NCBI RefSeq assembly: GCF_900607235.1
Contig: NZ_LR027860.1
Location: 71,901 to 135,900, forward strand
Reading direction: 5' to 3'
Origin: Olivibacter jilunii
GTDB lineage: Bacteria; Bacteroidota; Bacteroidia; Sphingobacteriales; Sphingobacteriaceae
Length of the DNA stretch: 64,000 nt
The translations under genes were made by a program, and so were the position numbers. Shown piece by piece: positions 8,509 to 16,253 of this stretch; position 1 is the stretch's first letter, and each line of letters opens with the position of its first letter. Below the pieces are notes generated by a model, which saw only the letters and a program-made list of their open reading frames with translations, ran no database searches and was not told the origin of the DNA.

Positions 8509-8644
8509 CTGAGCATTGGTGTTTAATGCGATATAACTGTTGTCTATTAACCCTCAACGTTAGCTTTTGTTTTGAGGTATAGAAATTTTTCTTTCGTTTT
8601 ATTAGGTATTCGGCCCATTGCAAGCTAGTTCATAAGATTATAGT

Positions 8645-9085
8645 TTATACCACCTGAATTTCGTAGGCTTGTAAGCCTTTAGGTCCCTTTCGGGTTCTGA
8701 AATTCACAACATCATCAACTTTGATAGACGCAGGTGCCTCGGCAATGAGGAAAAACACACGTTCTCCAAATTCGTTGTTAATAAAGCCCCAACCACGCTG
8801 TTCATTATAATACTTCACCTTTCCTTTATGCACATCGTCTTCCTCCACCATTTTGGGTGTGCTAATCTGGATCTCTTCGACGTTAATCTTTTGTTTTCTA
8901 AATTCTGCAGGTTTTTCAGTAGTCAAGTTTCCATTCTCATCCACATACGCCAACATATCTTCCAACGATTTTCCCTTGTCAGATTGACTACTCCTATTTT
9001 CCTTTCTTAGCTCTTTATCCTTTTTCTTTTGTTCGCGCTTTTTAATATTTTCTTTCTTTCTGAATGTTTCTTGACTTCTACCCAT
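8645..9085 (-). CDS. Cold-shock-domain protein with long basic N-terminal extension
   Basis: A 146-aa protein. Residues 1-45 are extremely rich in Lys, Glu and Arg (KKENIKKREQKKKDKELRKE), and residues 46-84 form an acidic linker. Residues 85-146 form a complete cold-shock domain (KGKVKYYNEQRGWGFINN, then VFFLIAEAPASIKVDDVVNF). RNP1 reads RGWGFI and RNP2 reads VFFLI, so the second motif has lost the usual His. Such proteins bind single-stranded nucleic acid and help RNA unfolding or translation. It lies downstream of the sigma factor gene on the same strand and belongs to a block of RNA-binding and sigma genes. The basic tail probably adds RNA or ribosome affinity (inference). Confidence 0.82.
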   Translation of the reverse strand: MGRSQETFRKKENIKKREQKKKDKELRKENRSSQSDKGKSLEDMLAYVDENGNLTTEKPAEFRKQKINVEEIQISTPKMVEEDDVHKGKVKYYNEQRGWGFINNEFGERVFFLIAEAPASIKVDDVVNFRTRKGPKGLQAYEIQVV

Positions 9086-9237
9086 ACGTTATTATTTATG
9101 AATTAATAAATGAAATTGACCGTGTTTACAATGAAAAAGGAGACCTGCGGAAAAAGGAGACCGGAAACAGAGTAAGTGAGGTTTTCGTCAAATATACGAA
9201 AATATTTGTACATCTCCTATGAAGGAGAGCGTATAAG

Positions 9238-10095
9238 CTAAAGATGTTGCAACAAATCGCGTCCCGAAGACGAATTTTTAATATGTAGAAGCGCCTTTGT
9301 TTTCAACTGCCGGATACGCTCCGGTGTAAGTTTTAACTGATAGGCGATTTCGTCCAGCGTTTGCGGCTCACTATTGCTTAATCCATAAAACATGGTAAGA
9401 ATTTGCCGTTCACGTGATGAAAGTTTCTTCAGCACCAAATCAATCCGCAGAAAGAGCGAGTCTTGAATCAGTTGCTGATCAGTGGCAGGATCTGAACTAG
9501 CTAAACTATCCAACAATCGCTCTTCTTCCGAGAATACTGATGGAGCATCTATCGACAGCTGCCTTTCAGCATTTGCAAAAGAGGCAATAATACGATCGGT
9601 AGTAGTTCCCAGCTCGACGGCTAATTCTTCCACGCTCGGCTCGCGTTCTAGGCGTTGTTCCATCTCAGCCTGGGAACGCCGCAGTTTGATCAAGTTGCTA
9701 ATCTGATTTCCCGGAAGTCGGACCGCTCTAGACTGAATGGAAATAGCGGACATGATACTCTGTCGAATCCACCATACTGCATAAGAGATAAATTTAAAAC
9801 CCTTCGTTTCATCAAAGCGTCTAGCAGCCTTTACTAAGCCGGCATTCCCCTCATTGATTAGATCTTCCAATACCAATCCCTGATGTTGATACTGCTTTGC
9901 TACAGAAATCACAAAGCGCAAGTTGGCCTTGGTTAAACGTTCGAGCGCAAGTTGATCTCCCTCTCTTATTTTTTCAGCTAAAGACACTTCTTCGTCGGCA
10001 CTGATTAATTCAAACTTGCTAACCTCATTTAAATACAGACTGAGGGAACGGTTATTACGGTTGGTAATTGAATCGGATATTTTTAATTGTCTCAT
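9238..10095 (-). CDS. RpoD-type sigma-70 factor, divergent paralogue of the primary sigma
   Basis: The 285-aa protein has the Bacteroidota primary-sigma layout: the start MRQLKISDSITNR, region 1.2 (SLYLNEVSKFELISADEE), region 2 (RFDETKGFKFISYAVWWIRQS), region 3, and region 4 (TLDEIAYQLKLTPERIRQL). The family's usual QALAEQSRIVRLPLNK segment is altered to MSAISIQSRAVRLPGN, and the C-terminus is shorter and different. It therefore looks like an accessory copy, not the housekeeping sigma, and may recognise related promoters under stress. It lies between cold-shock-type genes on the same strand, 82 bases after the truncated cold-shock gene, which suggests shared transcription. No anti-sigma factor is visible. 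Confidence 0.9.
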   Translation of the reverse strand: MRQLKISDSITNRNNRSLSLYLNEVSKFELISADEEVSLAEKIREGDQLALERLTKANLRFVISVAKQYQHQGLVLEDLINEGNAGLVKAARRFDETKGFKFISYAVWWIRQSIMSAISIQSRAVRLPGNQISNLIKLRRSQAEMEQRLEREPSVEELAVELGTTTDRIIASFANAERQLSIDAPSVFSEEERLLDSLASSDPATDQQLIQDSLFLRIDLVLKKLSSRERQILTMFYGLSNSEPQTLDEIAYQLKLTPERIRQLKTKALLHIKNSSSGRDLLQHL

Positions 10096-10177
10096 TGATT
10101 TTTTTTTACGGATACGTTATGCCTAAAAGCGAAAGCATTCTTCGACTAAAAAGAATGCTCTTACATATGCGGATAGC

Positions 10178-10330
10178 TTAGGCTATCTTAAGTTCGATGG
10201 CGCTTAGGCCTTTAGACCTTTGTACTACCTTGTAGGTAACTTGATCGTTTTCATGAATTTTTCCCCGTTGTGGTATTGTAAAGCCAAAACCGCGAGATCC
10301 ATTAAAAATTCTTACTATTCCCTCCTGCAT
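10178..10330 (-). CDS. Shortened cold-shock protein (50 aa) lacking the RNP2 strand
   Basis: A 50-codon frame from the ATG read at 10330-10328 to TAA at 10180-10178. It starts exactly like Bacteroidota cold-shock proteins (MQEGIVRIFNGSRGFGF), with RNP1 intact, and ends with the last two strands (NDQVTYKVVQRSKGLSAIEL). The segment normally carrying RNP2 (a DIFVH-like strand) is missing: TIPQRGK joins directly to IHEND. About 12-14 residues have been lost in frame, so this is not a simple frameshift. It may still fold as a partial domain or be decaying. It lies between the sigma gene and two small genes on the same strand. Confidence 0.75.
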   Translation of the reverse strand: MQEGIVRIFNGSRGFGFTIPQRGKIHENDQVTYKVVQRSKGLSAIELKIA

Positions 10331-10350
10331 AATGGTTTTTGTTAAGCTTA

Positions 10351-10485
10351 TTACTTCTTTCCTTTTGTTAAGTTAGATTTTCCGGTTGTTATTATTTCTG
10401 TTTTTGAAGAGGTCTTTTTACTGTTTTGATAATCAGAAGAACCCTTCTTCTCGGTGCTTTTGGGTGTTTTTTTGTCTCTGCTCAT
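10351..10485 (-). CDS. Small lysine/serine-rich protein (44 aa)
   Basis: The ATG read from 10485-10483 opens 44 codons ending at 10351. The product (MSRDKKTPKSTEKKGSSDY, then QNSKKTSSKTE and a basic tail GKSNLTKGKK) has no hydrophobic core and should be disordered and nucleic-acid-binding or ribosome-associated (inference). It is 10 bases after the 128-aa gene and 20 bases before the short cold-shock gene on the same strand. This close packing supports it as a real operon member. No family was recognised. Confidence 0.55.
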   Translation of the reverse strand: MSRDKKTPKSTEKKGSSDYQNSKKTSSKTEIITTGKSNLTKGKK

Positions 10486-10495
10486 GGTATATTTA

Positions 10496-10882
10496 TTAAT
10501 TATTTCCCATTAATCGTTCTAACCGACGGATATTATCCTCAAGTAAATTTTTGTTTAGATCATCATAATGGTCGATACGGTATTGCTTTAATACTGCTAT
10601 CACCGCATCAGCCTGTGCAATAAGAGATGATATGTAATGTAGTGCGCCACTTTTTGCATGTTCCATCGCCGTAATCTTATCAACGAAATCCTGCTGAATA
10701 GAACGCATTCCGGTAAGCGAATATGCTTGATTGGTTAACGAATAATACACTTTCACGGGATGGTTGTCTTTCCAAATTGTCTTGAAAGGCTTCATATTAA
10801 TCCGAGTGAAATCATTCGAAGACATCTCAGTAATTTCGGTATTATTTATTGAGACCCGGTAGTACCGATAATAGCTCTTCAT
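10496..10882 (-). CDS. Hypothetical protein in the sigma/cold-shock operon
   Basis: A 128-aa soluble protein. The N-terminal half is beta-rich (YYRYYRVSINNTEITEM, then WKDNHPVKVYYSLTN). The C-terminal half is helical (DAVIAVLKQYRIDHYDDL, ending NIRRLERLMGNN). It has no signal peptide or membrane span and no recognised domain. It is the first gene of a same-strand cluster (10882 down to 8645) with the small basic protein, the short cold-shock protein, the sigma factor and the cold-shock-domain protein, so a stress or RNA-related role is possible from context only. Confidence 0.6.
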   Translation of the reverse strand: MKSYYRYYRVSINNTEITEMSSNDFTRINMKPFKTIWKDNHPVKVYYSLTNQAYSLTGMRSIQQDFVDKITAMEHAKSGALHYISSLIAQADAVIAVLKQYRIDHYDDLNKNLLEDNIRRLERLMGNN

Positions 10883-11222
10883 CGTAAATTGTTTTTAAGT
10901 AAAGTATATTCTTTTAGGAAGGAACTTGCCAGAGCATCCATTCAAAAAATGAATGATGAGATGCATTGCTTCATTACCATAATGATCTTATTCTATTAAA
11001 AATTACCGCTCAGTCGATATCGATTGCTAAATAATTTGATAAAAAAAGAAGTATTGTTCCAAGGGTTCATGATCTGTAGCCTCGAGCTACCTAGTAGCCC
11101 TATATCAACCAATTTTACCCTTTTCTTTTGGAGATATGCAATAAAGGTAATAAAATAATTGACAACCAATGAATTGTACCACTTTATTTTTTTAAGTCTC
11201 CCTCTTTAAATCATTGCTTTTT

Positions 11223-11254
11223 TTTGTTATTACCAACCAAAAAAGTTATCTTTA
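11223..11254 (+). promoter_or_regulatory. Bacteroidota-type promoter of the first desaturase gene
   Basis: TTTG at 11223-11226 and TATCTTTA at 11247-11254 are separated by 20 bases. They match the family consensus (TTG, 19-21 bases, TAnnTTTG) with one mismatch in the last base. Transcription would start near 11261, leaving a leader of about 105 bases before the ATG at 11367. The rest of the 480-base gap 10883-11366 shows nothing else definite. Confidence 0.5.
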
Positions 11255-11287
11255 CATTTTAGAGTACAGTTAGCATTCTACAGGTTA

Positions 11288-11333
11288 CCACTTTCCTTCT
11301 TTCTACACTGCCAAAGTGGGCTTCAAATTTTTT
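11288..11333 (+). promoter_or_regulatory. Hairpin followed by U-tract in the desaturase leader
   Basis: CCACTTT (11288-11294) pairs with AAAGTGG (11313-11319), followed by GCTTCAAATTTTTT. It lies inside the predicted leader of the desaturase gene and could act as an attenuator. The stem is only 7 bp with an 18-base loop, so the call is tentative. Confidence 0.3.
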
Positions 11334-11366
11334 CTGCATTCTTGATTTATTTACACAATTAGTTTT

Positions 11367-12107
11367 ATGGTTATTTTCATTTTTTTTATCGGACTATGGT
11401 ATCTGTCCCTTTTTTCACAAACCTTCTTTCAACATCGATATGCAGCACATGGCTCCTTTACGATGAGTAAGTTTTGGGAGCGTTTTTTTTTCATCTTCGC
11501 CTATCTCACCCAGGGTTCTTCTTACATGAGCGCCCGAGCCTACGCCATTATGCATCGCATGCATCACGCTTATACTGATACCGAGAAAGATCCTCATTCT
11601 CCTCGGTTCTCATCTAATATCTTCAGTATGATGTGGCGTACACGAAATATTTACGGGAATATTGTTAACAATAAAGAACCGATAGAAACACGGTTTCTTA
11701 AAAACTTGCCTGAGTGGAAAGGATTTGATCGCTGGGCACATTCGGGAGTATCGCGACTTCTGTGGGTAGCTGCCTATTTCGCTTTTTTTCTATTTTTTGC
11801 CAACACCTATTGGTGGTTTTTGCTGTTGCCTATTGTAATCACGATGGGTGCGTTTCATGGCGCGATCGTTAATTGGTTTGCGCATAAATATGGCTATATA
11901 AATTTCAGGTTACGAAACACCGCTAAAAATTTATTGGTTATTGATGTATTGATGCTCGGTGAATCGTACCATAATAATCATCATAAGCATCCTTCATCTG
12001 TAAATTTCGGAAATCGCTGGCATGAAATAGATCCTGTTTATCCCATCATTGTTTTGTTGAAGTGGCTTCGGATTATTCGCTTTCCCAAACTTACTCCAGT
12101 AATTTAA
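11367..12107 (+). CDS. Membrane fatty-acid desaturase (acyl-CoA/acyl-lipid type)
   Basis: This 246-aa membrane protein carries the three histidine boxes of di-iron desaturases: HRYAAH (about residues 23-28), HRMHH (about 64-68) and the third box ESYHNNHH (about 197-204). Hydrophobic segments flank the boxes (VIFIFFIGLWYLSLF, LLWVAAYFAFFLFF, WWFLLLPIVIT). It introduces a double bond into a fatty acyl chain in the inner membrane, using electrons from a ferredoxin- or cytochrome-like donor not encoded here. At 246 aa it is shorter than stearoyl-CoA desaturases of 300 or more, so it is the compact bacterial form. It is followed at 191 bases by a second desaturase. The leader may be regulated (promoter 11223-11254 and hairpin 11288-11333), as expected for cold-responsive membrane enzymes. 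Confidence 0.88.
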   Translation: MVIFIFFIGLWYLSLFSQTFFQHRYAAHGSFTMSKFWERFFFIFAYLTQGSSYMSARAYAIMHRMHHAYTDTEKDPHSPRFSSNIFSMMWRTRNIYGNIVNNKEPIETRFLKNLPEWKGFDRWAHSGVSRLLWVAAYFAFFLFFANTYWWFLLLPIVITMGAFHGAIVNWFAHKYGYINFRLRNTAKNLLVIDVLMLGESYHNNHHKHPSSVNFGNRWHEIDPVYPIIVLLKWLRIIRFPKLTPVI

Positions 12108-12298
12108 CTCATTAAAAGCCGAATAACGATCTGGTTTATTGCTTTTTTGGCGGTTTAGTGCTAGGCGCCGCGAAGTGTCGATGCAGCTTCCGGAACGAAA
12201 TCATTGTACCGAACAGAAGCAAATGTTAAGTTATGTTAAGATTTGGGCTATGCTGAAAATCTACCGACTAAAAGACGTACCTTACACCAATTAAAAAT

Positions 12299-13312
12299 AT
12301 GATGTTATTAGATAAAGTGTTAGATCCGCCATCGTATGGATGGACGGATCGGGATGGGGCCTTCAGTAAACCTACAACCAAGCAATTACTCCGCGAGTTT
12401 TTAAAACGTATTAATATATTTCAATCCAAAAAAAATTGGTTACCTCTATTTAGCTGGGCTCGCGTACTTTTACTGATTCCGCTGCTATTTCTTTTTATAT
12501 TCAACTATTTCAGCGTCGCTTTATTAGTTGCCGCGTTTATTTACAGCATGATCATTATGGGAACGCACGGAACGATCTGGCACCATCGGTATTGCACGCA
12601 CAAAGCCTACCGTTTTAAGAATCGATTTTGGCGGGTGCTAACACAAAACCTAACGATCAGCATGATTCCCGAAGAAATTTATGCCATCTCGCACCACGTG
12701 CATCACGCGAAATCAGACAAGCCGGGCGATCCTTATAATGCCAATGGCGGTTTCTTATATTGCTTTTTAGCAGATGTAAATCATCAACCTATTGCTAAAG
12801 ACCTCAGTGCAGAGGAATATAAGCAAACTGTGCAACTAATGGCACACACCGGTGTAAAAGCTAATTGCTATAGAAAGTATCAGAAATGGGGATCAGTTGT
12901 ACATCCAATGCGTGCTATCTCTGCTTGCTTAGTAAATTGGTTGGTATGGTACGGTATATTTTATTTAATTGGCGGTCATGCGCTGGCTTGCGCACTCTTT
13001 GGTGCCGCAGCTTTCTGGGCAATAGGCGTGCGAACGTTTAATTATGAAGGACATGGAAAAGGAAAAGATAAGCGTAAAAAAGGCTATGATTTAAACGAAA
13101 AAGATATGTCAATTAATCAATTATGGCCAGGTTTTGTTGCAGGGGAATGGCATAATAATCATCATTTATACCCGAGCAGTGCGCGTTCAGGCTTTTTAAA
13201 ACATCAGGTAGACTTGGCTTGGTATTATATAAAGTTCTTGCACTTTATCGGTGGCGTAATCACTTACCATGATTCGAAAGCTTCTTTTATGAAGCGATAT
13301 AACGGGGCATAA
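12299..13312 (+). CDS. Membrane fatty-acid desaturase, second copy
   Basis: A 337-aa di-iron desaturase. The N-terminal 45 residues are soluble. Two or three spans follow (ARVLLLIPLLFLFIF, ALLVAAFIYSMIIMG), then the boxes HHRYCTH (about 97-103), HHVHH (about 134-138) and EWHNNHHLYP (about 282-291). A charged loop (GHGKGKDKRKKGYDLNEKD) precedes the third box. It is clearly only distantly related to the gene at 11367, so the pair are not a recent duplication. The box pattern and length are closer to the stearoyl-CoA-type desaturases. A terminator follows at 13345-13376. The exact double-bond position cannot be read from sequence. Confidence 0.88.
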   Translation: MMLLDKVLDPPSYGWTDRDGAFSKPTTKQLLREFLKRINIFQSKKNWLPLFSWARVLLLIPLLFLFIFNYFSVALLVAAFIYSMIIMGTHGTIWHHRYCTHKAYRFKNRFWRVLTQNLTISMIPEEIYAISHHVHHAKSDKPGDPYNANGGFLYCFLADVNHQPIAKDLSAEEYKQTVQLMAHTGVKANCYRKYQKWGSVVHPMRAISACLVNWLVWYGIFYLIGGHALACALFGAAAFWAIGVRTFNYEGHGKGKDKRKKGYDLNEKDMSINQLWPGFVAGEWHNNHHLYPSSARSGFLKHQVDLAWYYIKFLHFIGGVITYHDSKASFMKRYNGA

Positions 13313-13344
13313 AATAACGACTACTCCTGTTGGAGAGGCAAAAA

Positions 13345-13376
13345 ATAGCCAGCGATCTAGTTAAGAGGCTGGCTAT
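13345..13376. terminator. Bidirectional terminator between convergent genes
   Basis: ATAGCCAGC (13345-13353) pairs with GCTGGCTAT (13368-13376). An A-run precedes it and CTTTATTT follows. It lies between the desaturase stop (13312) and the stop of the convergent DUF1080 gene (13393) and can serve both. Confidence 0.75.
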
Positions 13377-13392
13377 CTTTATTTGTATAAAG

Positions 13393-14364
13393 CTACTTTG
13401 CGGGTGTAATAACAACCTTTCTGAATTCAATCGGACCATGGTCTCCTTGAAAATAGATCGGACCAGGCTCACCTTCATTACTGTCGAGCGCACCACCGGT
13501 AATACCTGGTATTTCTTGATTCGCAATAATCGTTTTACCATTGGCTACTATGGTAACCATCCGCCCCACCAGTGTAATATCGTAACTCTGCCATTCGCCC
13601 GGACCTTTTACCGCCATCTCACTTGGCACTAAAAAGCCGTAAACTCCACCGAACAAATGACTATTGGGATGATCTGTTTTTGGATTGTCAATGATTTGTA
13701 CTTCGTATCGGCCTCTCAAATAAACACCACTATTGCTCCCCTCTTTATACCTAAATTCCACGTGTAGCTTAAAGTCGTTAAACTTTTTCTCCGACACCAG
13801 GTTTGCACCCGATTCCGGACTCGTCAGAATTCCATCTTTCACTACCCATTGATTTTTGTTCCCAAGTGCCGTCCACCCTGTTAAATCTTTTCCATTGAAC
13901 AGCTCGATTGGTTTTCCCCAAACGGGTTCAGCTGTTCTTGTTAGATAGGGGGCTCTTACTCCAGTAAAAGACTGCTTTACACCGGCGCTTGTAGTGATTG
14001 TCCCCTGAATGCGATCGCCCGATACAGTTCCTTCTAAGACCAAGTCACGGTCTTCGCGCTCCCATTGTGGAGGAATAGCAAAACTGAATTTTCCATTCTC
14101 AAAATTAACTTTAGCAACAGGCCGTGCACTACCTCCTGTACTAACAAAACGTCCCACCAGTGTTTTAAAGCCCGACAACTCCACTTCCAACCAAGATGGT
14201 GCCGGTTTGCCATTCTCTTCGACGGTGATATCCCAACGACCGATGAGCTCCCCTCCTTGCACCGCATTGCTGTGGATAGGCGCTACCTGTGCCTGTGCGC
14301 AAAAAGGCTCGATTGCAGCAAACAATAAACCACATGCTAAGCCTAAAAATAGTTTCTTCTTCAT
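13393..14364 (-). CDS. DUF1080 (3-keto-disaccharide hydrolase-like) secreted protein
   Basis: The 323-aa form starting at 14364 has a clean signal peptide (MKKKLFLGLACGLLFAAIEP, then cleavage near CAQAQ). A beta-rich domain at about 30-140 (GRWDITVEENGKPAP) precedes the DUF1080 / laminin-G-like domain at about 145-320 (ELFNGKDLTGWTALGNKNQW, ending GPIEFRKVVIT). Proteins of this family bind or hydrolyse oxidised sugars, and some act on 3-keto-glucosides. It is probably exported to the periplasm. It lies downstream of the CAT-like gene on the same strand with a gap of about 140 bases. The domain call is good; the substrate is unknown. Confidence 0.85.
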   Translation of the reverse strand: MKKKLFLGLACGLLFAAIEPFCAQAQVAPIHSNAVQGGELIGRWDITVEENGKPAPSWLEVELSGFKTLVGRFVSTGGSARPVAKVNFENGKFSFAIPPQWEREDRDLVLEGTVSGDRIQGTITTSAGVKQSFTGVRAPYLTRTAEPVWGKPIELFNGKDLTGWTALGNKNQWVVKDGILTSPESGANLVSEKKFNDFKLHVEFRYKEGSNSGVYLRGRYEVQIIDNPKTDHPNSHLFGGVYGFLVPSEMAVKGPGEWQSYDITLVGRMVTIVANGKTIIANQEIPGITGGALDSNEGEPGPIYFQGDHGPIEFRKVVITPAK

Positions 14365-14505
14365 AAATATGGTATTCAATAGTTATTATGGTCAATAAAG
14401 ATATCGTTTTTTACCCATACACGAAATTTTTAGACTGAATAGACTTTTCTTAACCATAGCTTCCATTTTTCAAATGGGTGTTTTCGGTTTAGGAAAATGC
14501 TTAAG

Positions 14506-15144
14506 CTACATTTCCAGATATCCCTGAAATGTGGTAACGAACTTGCCAACATCAACCCCATCACACAGCGCATGATGTACATGTATAGACATGGGAAGCA
14601 AGATCTGATCATTTTGAAATAGGTATTTCCCAAAGGTGATTTTTGGTATGCCATTATCTTGCCCCCCATATAAAGCATGTTCCATTTGTGTAAAGGAAAT
14701 GTAGGGCAGCACCGAATAGTGTATAACATCCCGGCAATTTGCATCCGTTTGTAATCCACGCGACTGCTTTTCTAAATTAATTTGTTTTTTTAGTTCTACT
14801 TGAAAGCGCTCAAATTCATCGTAAAAATCAAAATAGGCAAAGCCGAAAGTTTCGTCAGGCCTGATGACGGTAATGGACCCGCCAATTTCGTGATACTCCA
14901 GGACGTTGTTGTCATGTATGCGATAACGAAAAGCCTGCACTTCGTTAACCGCCCGCAGCGATAAGTATAAATAATAGCAAAAAAACGAGACATTATAAGT
15001 CTTACAATATGCAAAAGCTTTCGTACAATTTAACTGCGTGGTGACACCCCAGAACGGTTTTTCAAAGGATCTAAAAAAGTCGTAATGAGCTTGCCGTTTC
15101 CAGTTCAGCGTATTGACTTGGTTATAAGAAACTTCTTTTTTCAT
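14506..15144 (-). CDS. Chloramphenicol acetyltransferase-like (CAT family) protein
   Basis: At 212 aa this matches the length of classical trimeric CAT enzymes. It has the N-terminal RQAHYDFFRSFEKPFWGVT typical of the family, a mid-region YISFTQMEHAL, and the catalytic motif HVHHALCDG near residues 188-196, whose second His of HHALCDG is the general base. The reaction is acetyl-CoA-dependent O-acetylation of chloramphenicol in true CATs. Many chromosomal Bacteroidota homologues have unknown substrates, so resistance cannot be assumed. It is divergent from an AraC regulator 72 bases away, which may control it. Confidence 0.85.
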   Translation of the reverse strand: MKKEVSYNQVNTLNWKRQAHYDFFRSFEKPFWGVTTQLNCTKAFAYCKTYNVSFFCYYLYLSLRAVNEVQAFRYRIHDNNVLEYHEIGGSITVIRPDETFGFAYFDFYDEFERFQVELKKQINLEKQSRGLQTDANCRDVIHYSVLPYISFTQMEHALYGGQDNGIPKITFGKYLFQNDQILLPMSIHVHHALCDGVDVGKFVTTFQGYLEM

Positions 15145-15216
15145 GCGACAAATATCTATTTTTGCTCGTGGAGCCTTGGTGCAAAAAAGGATTTTAAACA
15201 GCGCAAACGGATTTTT

Positions 15217-16206
15217 ATGTATACCTTATATAGCCATGAATTCACCCAATTAGTGGACCGGCAATTTGCTGATTCGGAAAAAGGCCAGTATAAAGCGTTA
15301 AAGCATGTCGGTCAATTTAATGCTATAACGCGTACGTCCAACAACAGCAATTTTAACATACTTCAATTCGAGTCGTCCTTTCAGGAGGAAGTACGTGTCG
15401 TTAACTTTCGAGACTTCAATCATACCAGCTTCCACTTCCAACTTGAAGGGCATTCGAACGCGCGTATCTCTTGTTTCGGGGATGCGCTACCCATGAAGCA
15501 GGGTGAATTTAATGTAATGAATTGTATTGATCCTATCAGTAATTTCTCGTTTCCAAAACAGAAAGACTATAGTTATATATGCCTAGGGATTAATCAACAA
15601 TACCTTACATCACTATTGGAACAGTGCGGAGCCGAATGGCAGAAAATAGCTAAAAAGCTAGCAAAAGACCAACCCTTTACTTTATTTGACAAACCAAAGC
15701 ATTTTGGCTCCTTACTAAAACAAACCCTTTACGCAATCATTCATCCTCCGGTGGCCGATTCTTTAATTTCTACCTATGTCCCCCATAAAATTGAAGAATT
15801 GATATTACTTATCCTAAATGAATCATCGCTTAGTCAGAAAAGAAACACTTTTCCTTTCAGTCAACGCGACGTCGACTTACTTCACGATTTAAAAATATAC
15901 TTAGACGATAATTTCCTGAAGCAGCATAACCTTTCCGGGCTGGCCAGACAGGCCGGTATCAATGAATTCAAACTAAAGAAAGGCTTCAAAATCTTATTTA
16001 ACTATTCAGTGTTTGGCTACATCAACCATTTGCGTATGCAATATAGTTATAAACTCCTCCAAGCAAGAGCTCTTCCTTTGGGTGCAATTGCGGCCTTGGT
16101 TGGCTATCAATCTGATGCCTCCTTTATACGTGCCTTTAAAAACTATTATGGGTACGCGCCGAATAAAAGTAAGCCCCTTGGAAATGGTTGTTTTCAGGGA
16201 TTATAG
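15217..16206 (+). CDS. AraC-family transcriptional regulator
   Basis: The protein is 329 aa when started at 15217 (MYTLYSHEFTQLVDRQ). A longer frame from 15085 would run into the divergent CAT-like gene and adds nothing conserved. Residues 1-215 form an N-terminal sensor domain of no known class. Residues 225-325 form a double helix-turn-helix AraC domain (LSGLARQAGINEFKLKKGFK, then LGAIAALVGYQSDASFIRAF). It resembles the Bacteroidota regulators with PchR-like C-termini. The 72-base divergent spacing to the CAT-like gene suggests local control. The WG-repeat lipoprotein follows after 47 bases and may be co-transcribed. Confidence 0.87.
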   Translation: MYTLYSHEFTQLVDRQFADSEKGQYKALKHVGQFNAITRTSNNSNFNILQFESSFQEEVRVVNFRDFNHTSFHFQLEGHSNARISCFGDALPMKQGEFNVMNCIDPISNFSFPKQKDYSYICLGINQQYLTSLLEQCGAEWQKIAKKLAKDQPFTLFDKPKHFGSLLKQTLYAIIHPPVADSLISTYVPHKIEELILLILNESSLSQKRNTFPFSQRDVDLLHDLKIYLDDNFLKQHNLSGLARQAGINEFKLKKGFKILFNYSVFGYINHLRMQYSYKLLQARALPLGAIAALVGYQSDASFIRAFKNYYGYAPNKSKPLGNGCFQGL

Positions 16207-16253
16207 AAATGAGTTTCCTGTACTAATTTTGATGTAGAAATCATACATCAACA

